A stretch of DNA of 56,463 bases from positions 197,912 through 254,374 of the forward strand of contig HF991822.1 of NCBI GenBank assembly GCA_000431535.1, read 5' to 3'. The notes below the pieces were generated by a model. The model searched no databases. It was not told the origin of the DNA and saw only the letters and a list, made by a program, of their open reading frames with translations. The DNA is from Clostridium sp. CAG:678. Its GTDB lineage: Bacteria > Bacillota > Clostridia > Oscillospirales > Acutalibacteraceae. A program made the translations under genes and the position numbers. Numbering within the stretch: position 1 is the stretch's first letter; the number at the start of each line of letters is the position of its first letter. Of this stretch, positions 1 through 8,569 are shown one piece after another.

Positions 1-1
1 C

Positions 2-841
2 TATGAGGCGGAAGAGGCTGTAGCGCTCCTTAAGGTCTTTGCGCAGAAGATCGTGGAGAGAGGGCTGGACGTAAAACTCTATGCTCTGGAAAGCGGCAAC
101 ATTGGCGATACAGCGAAAAATTATTATAATTTAATGATGGCAGATGAAGACATCAGCAAGGTCTTGGGCGCATACAGTTTTCATTCTTATTTTAATGATA
201 ATGATAAGGTAAAGAAAGACAGGTTCGGAAACTGGATTCAGGAAAGTGTTTCTGTCAGAAGCGATATGAGCGAATGGTGTGAACTGCCGTCTACGCATGA
301 CGCGTCTGATCCTTTGACAGCTGTAATTATGGCGCGGGTGATCTCCAATGACATCGGCTGTCTGAATGTAAACGGCTGGAGCAACTGGGTTGCGATGAAT
401 GAAACAGGCGTCAATCCGGAGGATGGAAAAGACTATTCAGATGGGCTTCTTGTGGCCGATCCACAGAACACTTCAGACTTTTACACGTCTTACCGTTATT
501 ATGGATATATGCAGTACAGCCGCTTTATTCCCGCCGGTTCCAAAGTGCTTGGCTGCTCAGACGGCGTATATACTGTAGCAACCTATAAGGATGACGAGGG
601 TACGCATTTCAGGGAACTTGTCAATGAAACAGCCTATCTCACGCCGGAAGGCAATGTAGTGGTGGTTGTTGTTAATGAGGGCGATTCAAGAGACCTGAAA
701 ATCAACCTGGAGGGCTATTCCAATCTAACCGTTTACACAACTGATTCGGAAAAAATGTGCGAAGAGGTTTACAGCGGCGCACCGCAGGAGAGTTATACAT
801 GCGCGCAAAATTCTGTTTCCACGTATATTTTCAGTAAATAA
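2..841 (+). CDS. GH30-family glycoside hydrolase, C-terminal part (5' end outside window)
   Basis: The reading frame is open from base 2, so the gene starts upstream; the GTG at 53 is internal. What is visible is the end of a TIM barrel and a C-terminal beta-sandwich, the usual GH30 arrangement. The barrel part has the AYSFHSYF strand and SEWCEL, whose Glu (about codon 91 of the visible part) fits the GH30 catalytic nucleophile. The beta-sandwich starts near YYGYMQYSRFIPAG and ends in the STYIF-type strand typical of the family. GH30 enzymes cleave beta-linked xylan, glucan, galactan or glucosylceramide; the substrate cannot be read from this fragment. The gene lies 12 bp upstream of a GH2 beta-galactosidase-like gene, so a shared operon for plant or host glycan breakdown is likely (inference). 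Any signal peptide would be outside the window. Confidence 0.75.
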   Translation, partial: YEAEEAVALLKVFAQKIVERGLDVKLYALESGNIGDTAKNYYNLMMADEDISKVLGAYSFHSYFNDNDKVKKDRFGNWIQESVSVRSDMSEWCELPSTHDASDPLTAVIMARVISNDIGCLNVNGWSNWVAMNETGVNPEDGKDYSDGLLVADPQNTSDFYTSYRYYGYMQYSRFIPAGSKVLGCSDGVYTVATYKDDEGTHFRELVNETAYLTPEGNVVVVVVNEGDSRDLKINLEGYSNLTVYTTDSEKMCEEVYSGAPQESYTCAQNSVSTYIFSK

Positions 842-853
842 AAGGGTGATATC

Positions 854-3112
854 ATGAGAAAATGTATAGAGATCAATCAAGGCTGGTATTTTTCAAAAGA
901 TTCTTCCGCTTTTCCGGATGCACTTCCAAACGGCTGGGAGCAAGTGGATCTGCCCCATACTTGGAACGGCAAAGACGGACAGGACGGCGGAAATGATTAT
1001 TACCGCGGAAAATGTTATTATGCAAAAGAATTGCTGCGTTCTGATTTCAGCGGCGGCGAGGAATATTATCTGCAGTTTGATGCCGTTAACTCAAGCGCGG
1101 AAGTCTATTTTAACGGTAAAAAACAGATCACGCATCACGGCGGTTATTCTGCCTTTCGAGTAAAGATCGAAAAGAATGACATAAAGGATAAAAATTTGCT
1201 TGTTGTTTCTGCTGATAACAGCCCTAATGATTTTGTATATCCGCAAAATGCCGATTTTACGTTTTACGGCGGAATTTACCGCAGTGTAAAGATCATTGTT
1301 GTGCCAAAAGTGCATTTCAGTCTGGATTATTTCGGCGCGCCCGGAATTGCCGTTACCCCGAAAGTAAACGGCAGCAGCGCAGATATCCTTGTAAAAGCCT
1401 ATACAAACAGTCAGGCAGAGGTGTTTTTTGAGATCTTGGATCATTCCGGAAATACGGTTTGCAGCCAAACAGTTTCGGGAAAAGATCCGGAATGCAGTTT
1501 TCACATGGATTCCGTTCACCTGTGGGATGGCGTTCAGGATCCTTATCTGTACACCGCATCGGCGAGTATTGTGCAAAAGGATCATAACGGCGATAAGATA
1601 ACTGCAAAATTCGGTTGCAGATCTTTCTCCTTTGATCCGGATAAAGGCTTTTTCCTAAACGGCCGTTCCTATCCGCTCCGGGGTGTTTCAAGGCATCAGG
1701 ACAGACCTGATATCGGTAATGCGCTGAAATATGAGCATCACAAGGAAGATATTGAACTGATCTGCGAAATGGGCGCCAATACGGTGAGACTGGCTCATTA
1801 CCAGCATGCGCAGGAGTTTTATGATCTTTGTGATGCGCATGGACTGATCGTTTGGGCAGAAATTCCGTATATATCCCGCCATATGCCAAACGGCAGGCAA
1901 AACACCGTTTCTCAAATGACGGAACTGATCTGCCAGAACTATAATCATCCCTGCATCGTTACATGGGGGCTTTCGAACGAGATCACCATGGGCGGCGCAG
2001 CAGATAAAGATCTTTTGGATAATCACAGAGTATTGAATGATCTTGTTCATAAGATGGATAAAACAAGGCCAACTACAATGGCAGTGGTTACGATGTGTGA
2101 TCCGTCAGAAGAGATCACCAAGATCTCCGATATTCTTTCTTATAACCATTATTTTGGCTGGTACGGCGGAAATGTGAATATGTACGGCCCCTGGTTTGAT
2201 GAATACCATAAAAAATACCCTGATCGTGTGATCGGTATCAGCGAATACGGATGCGAGGCGCTGGACTGGCACACTTCCAATCCGGAACAGGGTGATTATA
2301 CCGAAGAATATCAGGCGTTTTATCACGAGGAACTGATCAAACAGATATCCAAACGCCCGTATCTTTGGTCAACACATGTTTGGAATATGTTTGATTTTGC
2401 CGCTGACGCCCGCGCAGAAGGCGGCGAGAACGGTATGAATCATAAAGGCCTTGTTACGTTTGACAGAAAATATAAAAAAGATTCCTTTTACGCCTATAAA
2501 GCATGGCTGTCTGATAAACCGTTTGTGCACATCTGCTCAAAACGGTATACGGATAGGGTAGAGGATGAAACACTCATCACAGTGTATTCCAACCTGCCGT
2601 ATGTTGAACTTTATGCAAATGGAGAGTGTATCGAAAAGCAGGATAAAGGTGAATTTCCATTTTTTAAATTTAAGGTAAAAAATGTTGGCGAGACAAAATT
2701 GCTTGCCAAATGCGGCGAATATACGGATGAGAGCTTAATCAGGAAAGTAGATGTATTTAATGAAAAATACAGAATGAAAGAAGAGGGCGCGGTGATCAAC
2801 TGGTTTGAGATCACAACGCCGCCCGGCAGATATTCTGTGAATGACACGATAGGGGATATTATATCCACTTTCCGCGGCAAGATCTTTGCCGTTAGGCTTT
2901 TGCTTATGATTTCCAAGGCGTTTTCAGCCGGCAAAGATAAGAAAAAGCAAAAGGACGGCGCCAGCATAGCCGGATTTAAGATCAATAAAACCATGCTTGG
3001 TATCGCGAAAGGCTTTACGCTGAAACGCGCGCTTATGATGATGGGCGGTAAGTTTTCTAAAGAAGATATTTTAAAAATCAATTCGATGCTGAATAAGATC
3101 AAAAAGAAATAA
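854..3112 (+). CDS. GH2 beta-galactosidase-like glycoside hydrolase (752 aa)
   Basis: This is a GH2 exo-glycosidase, probably cytoplasmic because no signal peptide is seen. An N-terminal jelly-roll domain (about 1-160) is followed by an Ig-like domain and a TIM barrel from about residue 265 (RGVSRHQDRPD). The general acid/base Glu is E376 in GLSNE and the nucleophile is E464 in GISEYG. It resembles the compact (about 750 aa) clostridial beta-galactosidases rather than the 1000-residue LacZ type. After the barrel and a short Ig-like domain (about 560-635) comes a basic tail of about 110 residues, rich in Lys, Met and amphipathic stretches and not part of the catalytic fold. The ATG follows an AGGGTGAT ribosome binding site, 12 bp after the GH30 gene. 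A strong hairpin terminator follows. Exact sugar specificity is not shown by the sequence. Confidence 0.85.
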   Translation: MRKCIEINQGWYFSKDSSAFPDALPNGWEQVDLPHTWNGKDGQDGGNDYYRGKCYYAKELLRSDFSGGEEYYLQFDAVNSSAEVYFNGKKQITHHGGYSAFRVKIEKNDIKDKNLLVVSADNSPNDFVYPQNADFTFYGGIYRSVKIIVVPKVHFSLDYFGAPGIAVTPKVNGSSADILVKAYTNSQAEVFFEILDHSGNTVCSQTVSGKDPECSFHMDSVHLWDGVQDPYLYTASASIVQKDHNGDKITAKFGCRSFSFDPDKGFFLNGRSYPLRGVSRHQDRPDIGNALKYEHHKEDIELICEMGANTVRLAHYQHAQEFYDLCDAHGLIVWAEIPYISRHMPNGRQNTVSQMTELICQNYNHPCIVTWGLSNEITMGGAADKDLLDNHRVLNDLVHKMDKTRPTTMAVVTMCDPSEEITKISDILSYNHYFGWYGGNVNMYGPWFDEYHKKYPDRVIGISEYGCEALDWHTSNPEQGDYTEEYQAFYHEELIKQISKRPYLWSTHVWNMFDFAADARAEGGENGMNHKGLVTFDRKYKKDSFYAYKAWLSDKPFVHICSKRYTDRVEDETLITVYSNLPYVELYANGECIEKQDKGEFPFFKFKVKNVGETKLLAKCGEYTDESLIRKVDVFNEKYRMKEEGAVINWFEITTPPGRYSVNDTIGDIISTFRGKIFAVRLLLMISKAFSAGKDKKKQKDGASIAGFKINKTMLGIAKGFTLKRALMMMGGKFSKEDILKINSMLNKIKKK

Positions 3113-3117
3113 AAAAA

Positions 3118-3157
3118 GACCCGTTCGGATCACGGTTCATGTTCCGAACGGGTCTTT
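3118..3157. terminator. Bidirectional intrinsic terminator between GH2 and E2-like genes
   Basis: Perfect 12-bp inverted repeat (GACCCGTTCGGA at 3118-3129, complement at 3143-3154), with an A-run before and a short T-rich stretch after. It lies between convergent genes and can end transcription from both sides. Confidence 0.85.
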
Positions 3158-3166
3158 GTATGTGTT

Positions 3167-4090
3167 TTATTTCCATTTTTGGATCACTGCAGGATCGTTA
3201 AAAATCTCATTCAATCTATTGATCATAGGAACGCAATCGCCATAGTCAAGCGAACGGTGGTCAATTGCACATGTCAGCGGCAAAATGGAGCGGATCTCAA
3301 TCTTCTCATTGCCGTTTTCATCTGTAACCACCCAAGGCTTTCTTTGCACTGCGCCTATACAAAATGCAGTGGTCTGCGGAGGAATGATTTCAAGAAGATA
3401 ACAGGTGCCTTTGTGGGTTCTGCCGATTGATCCAATATTGGAGATGGTGGTAGTTCCTTGCTCAATATCATACTTTGTCAGTCTGTCCTTCTTTGAAATA
3501 GAATAATATTTCTTTTTTTCTCTGCCGCTTAATGTTTTAACTTTGTGTTTTCCAGGCATTTTTGAGCCGTAGAGTCTGCGAATCGTTTGCTTAACCTTTC
3601 CTTTTTTTAGACCTTTTATTGTGTTATCCATTGACACTTCAAACATTACTTCGTTAAGGTCAGTGTTATTTGCACGGCGAATTGTGTCATTTAAAGCGTC
3701 AGTCATTTCAGAAAGTGACTTGTTTTCCATATTGTGCATATTGACAGTCATCATTTCTCCGTTATGAAGGATCATCGGCATAGAGATATCAATATTATCA
3801 TGGTAATATAAAGTACCGCGCACAAGTTTTCTGTTAAATTCCAGTGTACAGTTCATTTTTGGCGCTGCTTTAAGACCTTCGCAGATAATTTTAAGCACAA
3901 CTGTATTTATGCTTATCTTTTTACTCTTGTCCGTAACGCCTTCATTCAGTTTTTTAATCTCTTTCAGCAAGTCAGTAACATCAGCGTCATAACTCATCGT
4001 TGCATGGGGAATTTCTTCCCAGCTTTGAGAAGTCATGTTGGAAACAATCTTTCTTGCGATCCCGAAATGTTCTGTTTTGTAAATTGCCAT
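3167..4090 (-). CDS. Stand-alone 2-oxo acid dehydrogenase E2-type acyltransferase (307 aa)
   Basis: The protein has the chloramphenicol-acetyltransferase/E2 catalytic fold only: there is no lipoyl domain or subunit-binding domain and no E1/E3 gene nearby. The catalytic-domain start (RKIVSNMTSQSWEEIPH) and the active-site motif DHRSLDY (277-283) are present. The family signature is DHRxxDG, so the Gly after the Asp is Tyr here. Residues 155-205 form a basic insertion rich in Lys. Such orphan E2 proteins occur in Clostridia with unknown substrates; the two CoA-transferases next door suggest acyl-CoA use (inference). The ATG has a strong TTAGGAG site. The first ~30 residues, the RBS and about 30 bp upstream are closely similar to the start of the neighbouring CoA-transferase gene (4215-5582). 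Confidence 0.75.
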   Translation of the reverse strand: MAIYKTEHFGIARKIVSNMTSQSWEEIPHATMSYDADVTDLLKEIKKLNEGVTDKSKKISINTVVLKIICEGLKAAPKMNCTLEFNRKLVRGTLYYHDNIDISMPMILHNGEMMTVNMHNMENKSLSEMTDALNDTIRRANNTDLNEVMFEVSMDNTIKGLKKGKVKQTIRRLYGSKMPGKHKVKTLSGREKKKYYSISKKDRLTKYDIEQGTTTISNIGSIGRTHKGTCYLLEIIPPQTTAFCIGAVQRKPWVVTDENGNEKIEIRSILPLTCAIDHRSLDYGDCVPMINRLNEIFNDPAVIQKWK

Positions 4091-4140
4091 TATTTTACTC
4101 CTAACCCTTAATTATTGTTAAATCAAAAACAACAAAACTT

Positions 4141-4169
4141 ATTATAACATAAATGATCAATCATAGCAA
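4141..4169 (-). promoter_or_regulatory. Putative sigma-A promoter of the E2-like gene
   Basis: Reading the minus strand, TTGCTA (4164-4169) and TATAAT (4141-4146) are separated by 17 bp and lie about 50 bp upstream of the start codon. The E2-like gene therefore probably has its own transcript although it is downstream of the CoA-transferase. Inferred from consensus match only. Confidence 0.5.
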
Positions 4170-4214
4170 TACAATCTTTTACAGAAATATAAATTTGTTA
4201 AAAACGCTGCTGAT

Positions 4215-5582
4215 TTAATCAAAGGCTTTTTCATGAAAACGGTTTTCAAATTCCGCTTCAAGCATAGGTCTGAATTTCGGGTGAGCAATTTTAATAAGTT
4301 CTCTTGCTCTTTCCTTAAGCGTTCTGCCTTTAAGGTATGCGATTCCGTATTCTGTAACAACACAGTGAACATCGTTTCTGGTTGTTGTAATTGCCGAATA
4401 TTTGGTTATCTTTGGCACGATTTTAGAAACTGTGTCATTTTTCGTGGTAGAAGTCATAGCGATGATTGATCTTCCGTTTTTGCTGTGGGCTGCGCCGCGA
4501 ATAAAATCTACCTGACCGCCGACTGCGGAGACCTGTGATAACCCAATCGTGTCCGCAACTACCTGACCTAAAAGGTCGATCTGTAAGCATGAATTTATTG
4601 ATACTACGTTATCATTCATAGCAATAACATAGGGGTCATTCACATAATCAATGGGGTGCATTTCAACTGCCGGATTATCATTTATATAATCAAATAGTAT
4701 TTTGGAGCCGAATGCAGCGCCAAGCACGGTCTTACCCTTATGTAACTGCTTTCTTTTATTGTTTATAACGCCCGATTCAAGAAGTTTAACAACGCCGTCG
4801 CCAACAAGTTCACTGTGAAGCCCTAAATCTTTTTTATCTCCGAGTTCTTCACAGATAGCATCCGGAATTCCGCCTATGCCGAGTTGGAGGCAGTCGCCGT
4901 TGTTTATCAGAGAGGAACAATTTTTACCTATCTTTCTTTCAATATCCGTAATTTCAACAGATTTTACTTCCGGAAGCGGTTCGTCTATCTCAACAAAATA
5001 TGTAAAGTCTCTAACGTTTTTAGTGCTGTCACCTAAAGTTCGGGGAACATATTTATTTACTTGGGCTATAACCACCTCAGTGTAATCTGTTGTGCCCTTT
5101 GTGTAATCAACGGTGGTACCGAATGACACGTTACCGTGAGAATCGGGAGGGGAGACCATACAAACTGAAACACGCGGCCTGATAAAATCTCTTATAACTT
5201 CGGGAATTTCACTGAAGTTTATCGGAGTAAAATCTGCCACACCGCTTGCTATGTGCATTCTGTTACTATTTGAAGCAAACAGGCAGTTCAATGTAAAATG
5301 CCCTTCCATTTCCGGTCTGCACCAGGGAGAACTGCCGAGTGAAAGCATATTTACTATTTTTACATCGTGAAATCTTTTATAATTTTCAATTAAAGCCCTT
5401 TCAATTCCAAAAGGTTCACCGCAGGCAAAACCGGTAACAACTGTGTCACCGTCTTTAATACTTGTGATTGCTTCTTCAGCGCTGACTAATTTGCTTTTGT
5501 AAATTTCTTCCCAACTTCGGGAAACAGTATTGTAAACATCCTTTTGAACATCCACAGAATGTTCTGCTTTGTAATTCCCCAT
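4215..5582 (-). CDS. Acetyl-CoA hydrolase/CoA-transferase family protein (butyryl-CoA / 4-hydroxybutyrate type), copy 1
   Basis: This is a class I-type CoA-transferase of the Cat2/AbfT/But group, which moves CoA between acyl-CoA and acetate or another carboxylate. The catalytic Glu lies in GLHSELVGDG; the CoA-binding LQLGIGGIPDAI and the C-terminal TEYGIAYLKGRTLKERA motif are intact. A frame extends upstream to a TTG at 5600, but the ATG at 5582 has the AGGAG site six bases upstream and is preferred (455 aa). Compared with the tandem copy 2 it carries an extra N-terminal leader of about 22 residues (MGNYKAEH...) that resembles the start of the E2-like protein. The rest is strongly similar to copy 2, so this is a tandem duplication. 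Butyrate-forming or 4-hydroxybutyrate role cannot be decided by eye. Confidence 0.85.
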   Translation of the reverse strand: MGNYKAEHSVDVQKDVYNTVSRSWEEIYKSKLVSAEEAITSIKDGDTVVTGFACGEPFGIERALIENYKRFHDVKIVNMLSLGSSPWCRPEMEGHFTLNCLFASNSNRMHIASGVADFTPINFSEIPEVIRDFIRPRVSVCMVSPPDSHGNVSFGTTVDYTKGTTDYTEVVIAQVNKYVPRTLGDSTKNVRDFTYFVEIDEPLPEVKSVEITDIERKIGKNCSSLINNGDCLQLGIGGIPDAICEELGDKKDLGLHSELVGDGVVKLLESGVINNKRKQLHKGKTVLGAAFGSKILFDYINDNPAVEMHPIDYVNDPYVIAMNDNVVSINSCLQIDLLGQVVADTIGLSQVSAVGGQVDFIRGAAHSKNGRSIIAMTSTTKNDTVSKIVPKITKYSAITTTRNDVHCVVTEYGIAYLKGRTLKERARELIKIAHPKFRPMLEAEFENRFHEKAFD

Positions 5583-5644
5583 TGTTTTACTCCTAACCAA
5601 TCATTATTGGATTGCCTTGTTTTATAAACAAAAGCAACGCAGAT

Positions 5645-5673
5645 ATTATATCATGGTTAGATTATAAAAACAA
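5645..5673 (-). promoter_or_regulatory. Possible promoter of CoA-transferase copy 1
   Basis: On the minus strand TTGTTT (5668-5673) and TATAAT (5645-5650) are 17 bp apart, about 60 bp upstream of the ATG at 5582. The layout is the same as that in front of the E2-like gene. The -35 match is weak. Confidence 0.35.
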
Positions 5674-5715
5674 TATAATTTTACAATAATAAAAATTTGT
5701 TTAAATTAGTGTCCG

Positions 5716-7020
5716 TTAATCAAAGGCTTTTTCATGAAACCTTTTTTCAAATTCCTCAGAAAGCCAGTCTCTGAAATTGGGGTGCGCAACTTTAATGAGC
5801 GCCCTTGCTCTTTCCTTTAAAGTTCTGCCTTTAAGGTAAGCAATGCCGTATTCGGTTACAACGCAGTTCACATCATTTCTTGTTGTGGTTACTGCAGAAT
5901 TTTCCGTGATCGTGGGCACAATCTTGGATATCGTATCATGCTTGGCTGTAGAGGGCATGGCTATGATCGACCTGCCGCCCTTGCTCATGGTAGCGCCGCG
6001 AACAAAATCAACCTGCCCGCCAACACCAGAAAACTGTGTCAGCCCAATTGTGTCGGCAACAACCTGACCCATTAGGTCTATCTGTATGCAGGAGTTGATC
6101 GAAACCACATTATCATTTTTCGCAATATTTGGCGGATAATTGACATAGTCGATAGGGTACATTTCTATATCTTTGTTATTATTCATGTAATCAAATAATT
6201 TTGTAGTGCCGAACGCGAAGCCAAGTATTGTTTTCCCTTTGTGCGTTTGCTTTTTAGAATTGTTGATAACGCCGCTTTTAAGCAGGTCTACAACGCCGTC
6301 TCCAACCATTTCAGAGTGCAGGCCAAGATCTTTTTTGCTTTTCAGTTCTTCGCATATTGCATTTGGAATCCCGCCGATACCAAGCTGCAGGCAGTCCCCG
6401 TCATGAATCAGAGAAGCGCAGTTGCGTCCGATTGCTTTTTCTACATCGGTAAGCTCCACGGAAGGCACTTCCGGCAGCGGGTGATCGCATTCCACAAAAT
6501 AATCAAATTCACTGATATGCTTTCTTGCCTTGCCGTATGAGCGCGGCACATATTTATTGACCTGTGCAATCTTAAGCTCACAGTGAGACATGGTTGGCTC
6601 AATGTAATCTATATTTGTTCCTAAAGAAACATATCCGTCTTCGTCCGGCGGGCAAACGGAATATAAACCCACTCTCGGTTTGATGATTTCTTTCAGCACC
6701 ATAGGTATTTCATAAAAATGGCAGGTCGTAAAATCAGCAATCCCGCTTGAAATTGCTTTTCTGTTGCTTGCCGAAGCAAAAAAACTGTTGTATTTTATAT
6801 GACCTTTCATTTCATCACGCACCCAGGGCGTGTCCCCAATGATCAGCATATTTATAATCTCAACATTTTTGTAATTCAGATAATTTTTTTCTATGGCGCG
6901 CTCTATTCCCAGCGGTTCGCAGCAACCGAATGCAGTCACCACTTTATCTCCGTCTTTGATCAAACCGGCGGCGTCTTCGGCGGTTATAACTTTGCTTTGG
7001 TAGAGTTCTTTGTTGTCCAT
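5716..7020 (-). CDS. Acetyl-CoA hydrolase/CoA-transferase family protein (butyryl-CoA / 4-hydroxybutyrate type), copy 2
   Basis: 434 aa, the usual length for the Cat2/AbfT/But family, with a normal N-terminus (MDNKELYQSKVITAEDA). The catalytic Glu sits in GLHSEMVGDG, followed by the glycine-rich QLGIGGIPNAI CoA site (upstream of the Glu) and the C-terminal TEYGIAYLKGRTLKERA block. The ATG at 7020 follows GGAGG with a 6-nt gap. It lies between the SCIFF maturase gene (96 bp upstream) and the related copy 1 (133 bp downstream), all on the minus strand. The two paralogues may have diverged in acyl substrate; members of this family are terminal enzymes of butyrate formation or of succinate/4-aminobutyrate fermentation (family knowledge). 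Which one applies here is not visible. Confidence 0.85.
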   Translation of the reverse strand: MDNKELYQSKVITAEDAAGLIKDGDKVVTAFGCCEPLGIERAIEKNYLNYKNVEIINMLIIGDTPWVRDEMKGHIKYNSFFASASNRKAISSGIADFTTCHFYEIPMVLKEIIKPRVGLYSVCPPDEDGYVSLGTNIDYIEPTMSHCELKIAQVNKYVPRSYGKARKHISEFDYFVECDHPLPEVPSVELTDVEKAIGRNCASLIHDGDCLQLGIGGIPNAICEELKSKKDLGLHSEMVGDGVVDLLKSGVINNSKKQTHKGKTILGFAFGTTKLFDYMNNNKDIEMYPIDYVNYPPNIAKNDNVVSINSCIQIDLMGQVVADTIGLTQFSGVGGQVDFVRGATMSKGGRSIIAMPSTAKHDTISKIVPTITENSAVTTTRNDVNCVVTEYGIAYLKGRTLKERARALIKVAHPNFRDWLSEEFEKRFHEKAFD

Positions 7021-7116
7021 AAATTGCCTCCGTTATTCATAGAACATAGTATGGTGGTTAATTCCGGTAATATTTTAAAACAGAATTTATATTCTTTCAA
7101 CCTTATTATTCTATAT

Positions 7117-8508
7117 TTAATAAACAATTTTCAAATTTTCTTCCGCTTCTGCAACTTTGAGCATTACGGCGCATTCTATTCTTTTTCTGTGCAGTTCGCA
7201 GCCGAATTCATATATGCCGGAAACACTGCCCGTAGAATGGTAAGCGTTTGCAGCGCAGCCGCCGCTACAGTACAGTTTTGCAAAGCAGTCCTTGCATTCT
7301 TTGTGAGAATAAACATTGCAGTTTTCAAACTGCGAAAGAACCTGCTTGTTTTTTACGCCGTGCCAGATATCGCCGAGCAGAAATTTATCATCCCCCACAA
7401 ACTGATGGCAGGGGTATAATTCACCGTCCGGCGTAACTGCCATATACTCCGTGCCGACCCCGCAGCCGGAAACCCGTTTCACGATGCACGGGCCTGCGTC
7501 AAGATCTATCATATAATGATAAAATGTAAAGCCACTGCCGTTTCTGTATCTTCTGAGCATCTCGTTTGCAAGGATCTCATACTGTTCTTTTAATACCGGC
7601 AGATCGCTTTCTTTCAGCGCATAATCCTCCTCCGGGGCGCAGACAACAGGTTCTATGGAAAGTTCTTTAAATCCCAGGTCCGCCATATGGATCACGTCTT
7701 TGGAAAAGTCTGTGTTATAATGCGTATAAGTGCCGCGCATGTAGTAGTCTTTTTGGTTTCTGGATTCGGCAAATTTTTTAAATTTATCAATGATCAGGTC
7801 GTAAGAACCGGTGTTTTTTCTCGTAATTCTGAGGCGGTCATGCGTTTCTTTTCTGCCGTCAAGGGATAATACAACATTTCCCATTTCCTTGTTGCAGAAA
7901 TCCATGATTTCATCATTTAGAAGCACACCGTTGGTTGTAACGGTAAATCGGAATTTCTTGTTGTATTCCTTTTCGCGGCTTCGCCCGTACGCAACCAGTT
8001 TTTTGCAAACTTCCCAGTTCAGGAGCGGTTCGCCGCCGAAAAAATCCACTTCAAGATTATGCCTTGTTCCGCTCTGCTCAATCAGAAAATCAAGCGCTCT
8101 TTTGCCGGTCTCAAAACTCATCAGACCTTTCGGTCCGTCATATTCGCCTTTACCGGCAAAGCAGTATTTGCAGGCAAGGTTGCAGTCGTGCGCCACATGA
8201 AGGCAGATTGCTTTTAATACGCCCTGTCTCTTTTTAAATTCAGCCGCGGTCATTTCAAAAGTGTCTTCTGCAAACAGACGGCCTTCTTTTTTTAAGTCTT
8301 CTATGTCCAGAAAGCAAAGGTCAATATCTTCCGGTGTAACGTCATCTTTCTCTTTATATTTATCTAATATGAAAGTTTTGATGTTTTCTTTGCTCTCCGT
8401 TTCATATCTTGTGATGATATCATATGCCACTTCGTCCACAGAGTGCACGCAGCCGCTGTTTTGATCTATGATAATATTATAGCCGTTCATTTTGTAGGCA
8501 TGAATCAT
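7117..8508 (-). CDS. SCIFF peptide radical-SAM maturase (CcpM/CteB-like)
   Basis: 463 aa radical-SAM/SPASM protein that installs thioether crosslinks in the SCIFF peptide encoded just upstream. The SAM-cluster motif CNLACKYC (C109, C113, C116) is followed by the GGEPLLNW strand. The C-terminal SPASM region has CGVGTEY, CHQFVGDD and the CKDCFAKLYCSGGC block that binds auxiliary [4Fe-4S] clusters. The N-terminal ~90 residues match the peptide-recognition (RRE-like) part of this family, beginning MIHAYKMNGYNIIID. The start ATG has a GGAGA site. Its gene is 61 bp downstream of the peptide gene, with a hairpin between them. Assignment rests on both the motifs and the adjacent precursor. Confidence 0.9.
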   Translation of the reverse strand: MIHAYKMNGYNIIIDQNSGCVHSVDEVAYDIITRYETESKENIKTFILDKYKEKDDVTPEDIDLCFLDIEDLKKEGRLFAEDTFEMTAAEFKKRQGVLKAICLHVAHDCNLACKYCFAGKGEYDGPKGLMSFETGKRALDFLIEQSGTRHNLEVDFFGGEPLLNWEVCKKLVAYGRSREKEYNKKFRFTVTTNGVLLNDEIMDFCNKEMGNVVLSLDGRKETHDRLRITRKNTGSYDLIIDKFKKFAESRNQKDYYMRGTYTHYNTDFSKDVIHMADLGFKELSIEPVVCAPEEDYALKESDLPVLKEQYEILANEMLRRYRNGSGFTFYHYMIDLDAGPCIVKRVSGCGVGTEYMAVTPDGELYPCHQFVGDDKFLLGDIWHGVKNKQVLSQFENCNVYSHKECKDCFAKLYCSGGCAANAYHSTGSVSGIYEFGCELHRKRIECAVMLKVAEAEENLKIVY

Positions 8509-8530
8509 AAAGAAATCTCCTCAAAGAAAA

Positions 8531-8557
8531 GCGGCGGTAATTTTACCGCCGCGCTGA
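8531..8557 (-). terminator. Hairpin between SCIFF peptide and maturase genes (attenuator/terminator)
   Basis: Perfect 10-bp inverted repeat (GCGGCGGTAA, 8531-8540, complement 8543-8552), followed on the minus strand by TTTT. It probably lets only part of the transcripts continue into the maturase, giving more peptide than enzyme (inference). Confidence 0.7.
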
Positions 8558-8569
8558 TTGGATGCACGA

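Noticed and set aside
5580-5600. TTG at 5600 as start of CoA-transferase copy 1
   Set aside because: The AGGAG site lies between this TTG and the ATG at 5582; the same site and spacing are used by the E2-like gene.
3167-8508. Bacterial microcompartment locus, because of the shared N-terminal leader on two enzymes
   Set aside because: No shell protein, aldehyde dehydrogenase or phosphotransacylase gene is present, and the leader is part of the E2 catalytic domain rather than a separate amphipathic helix.
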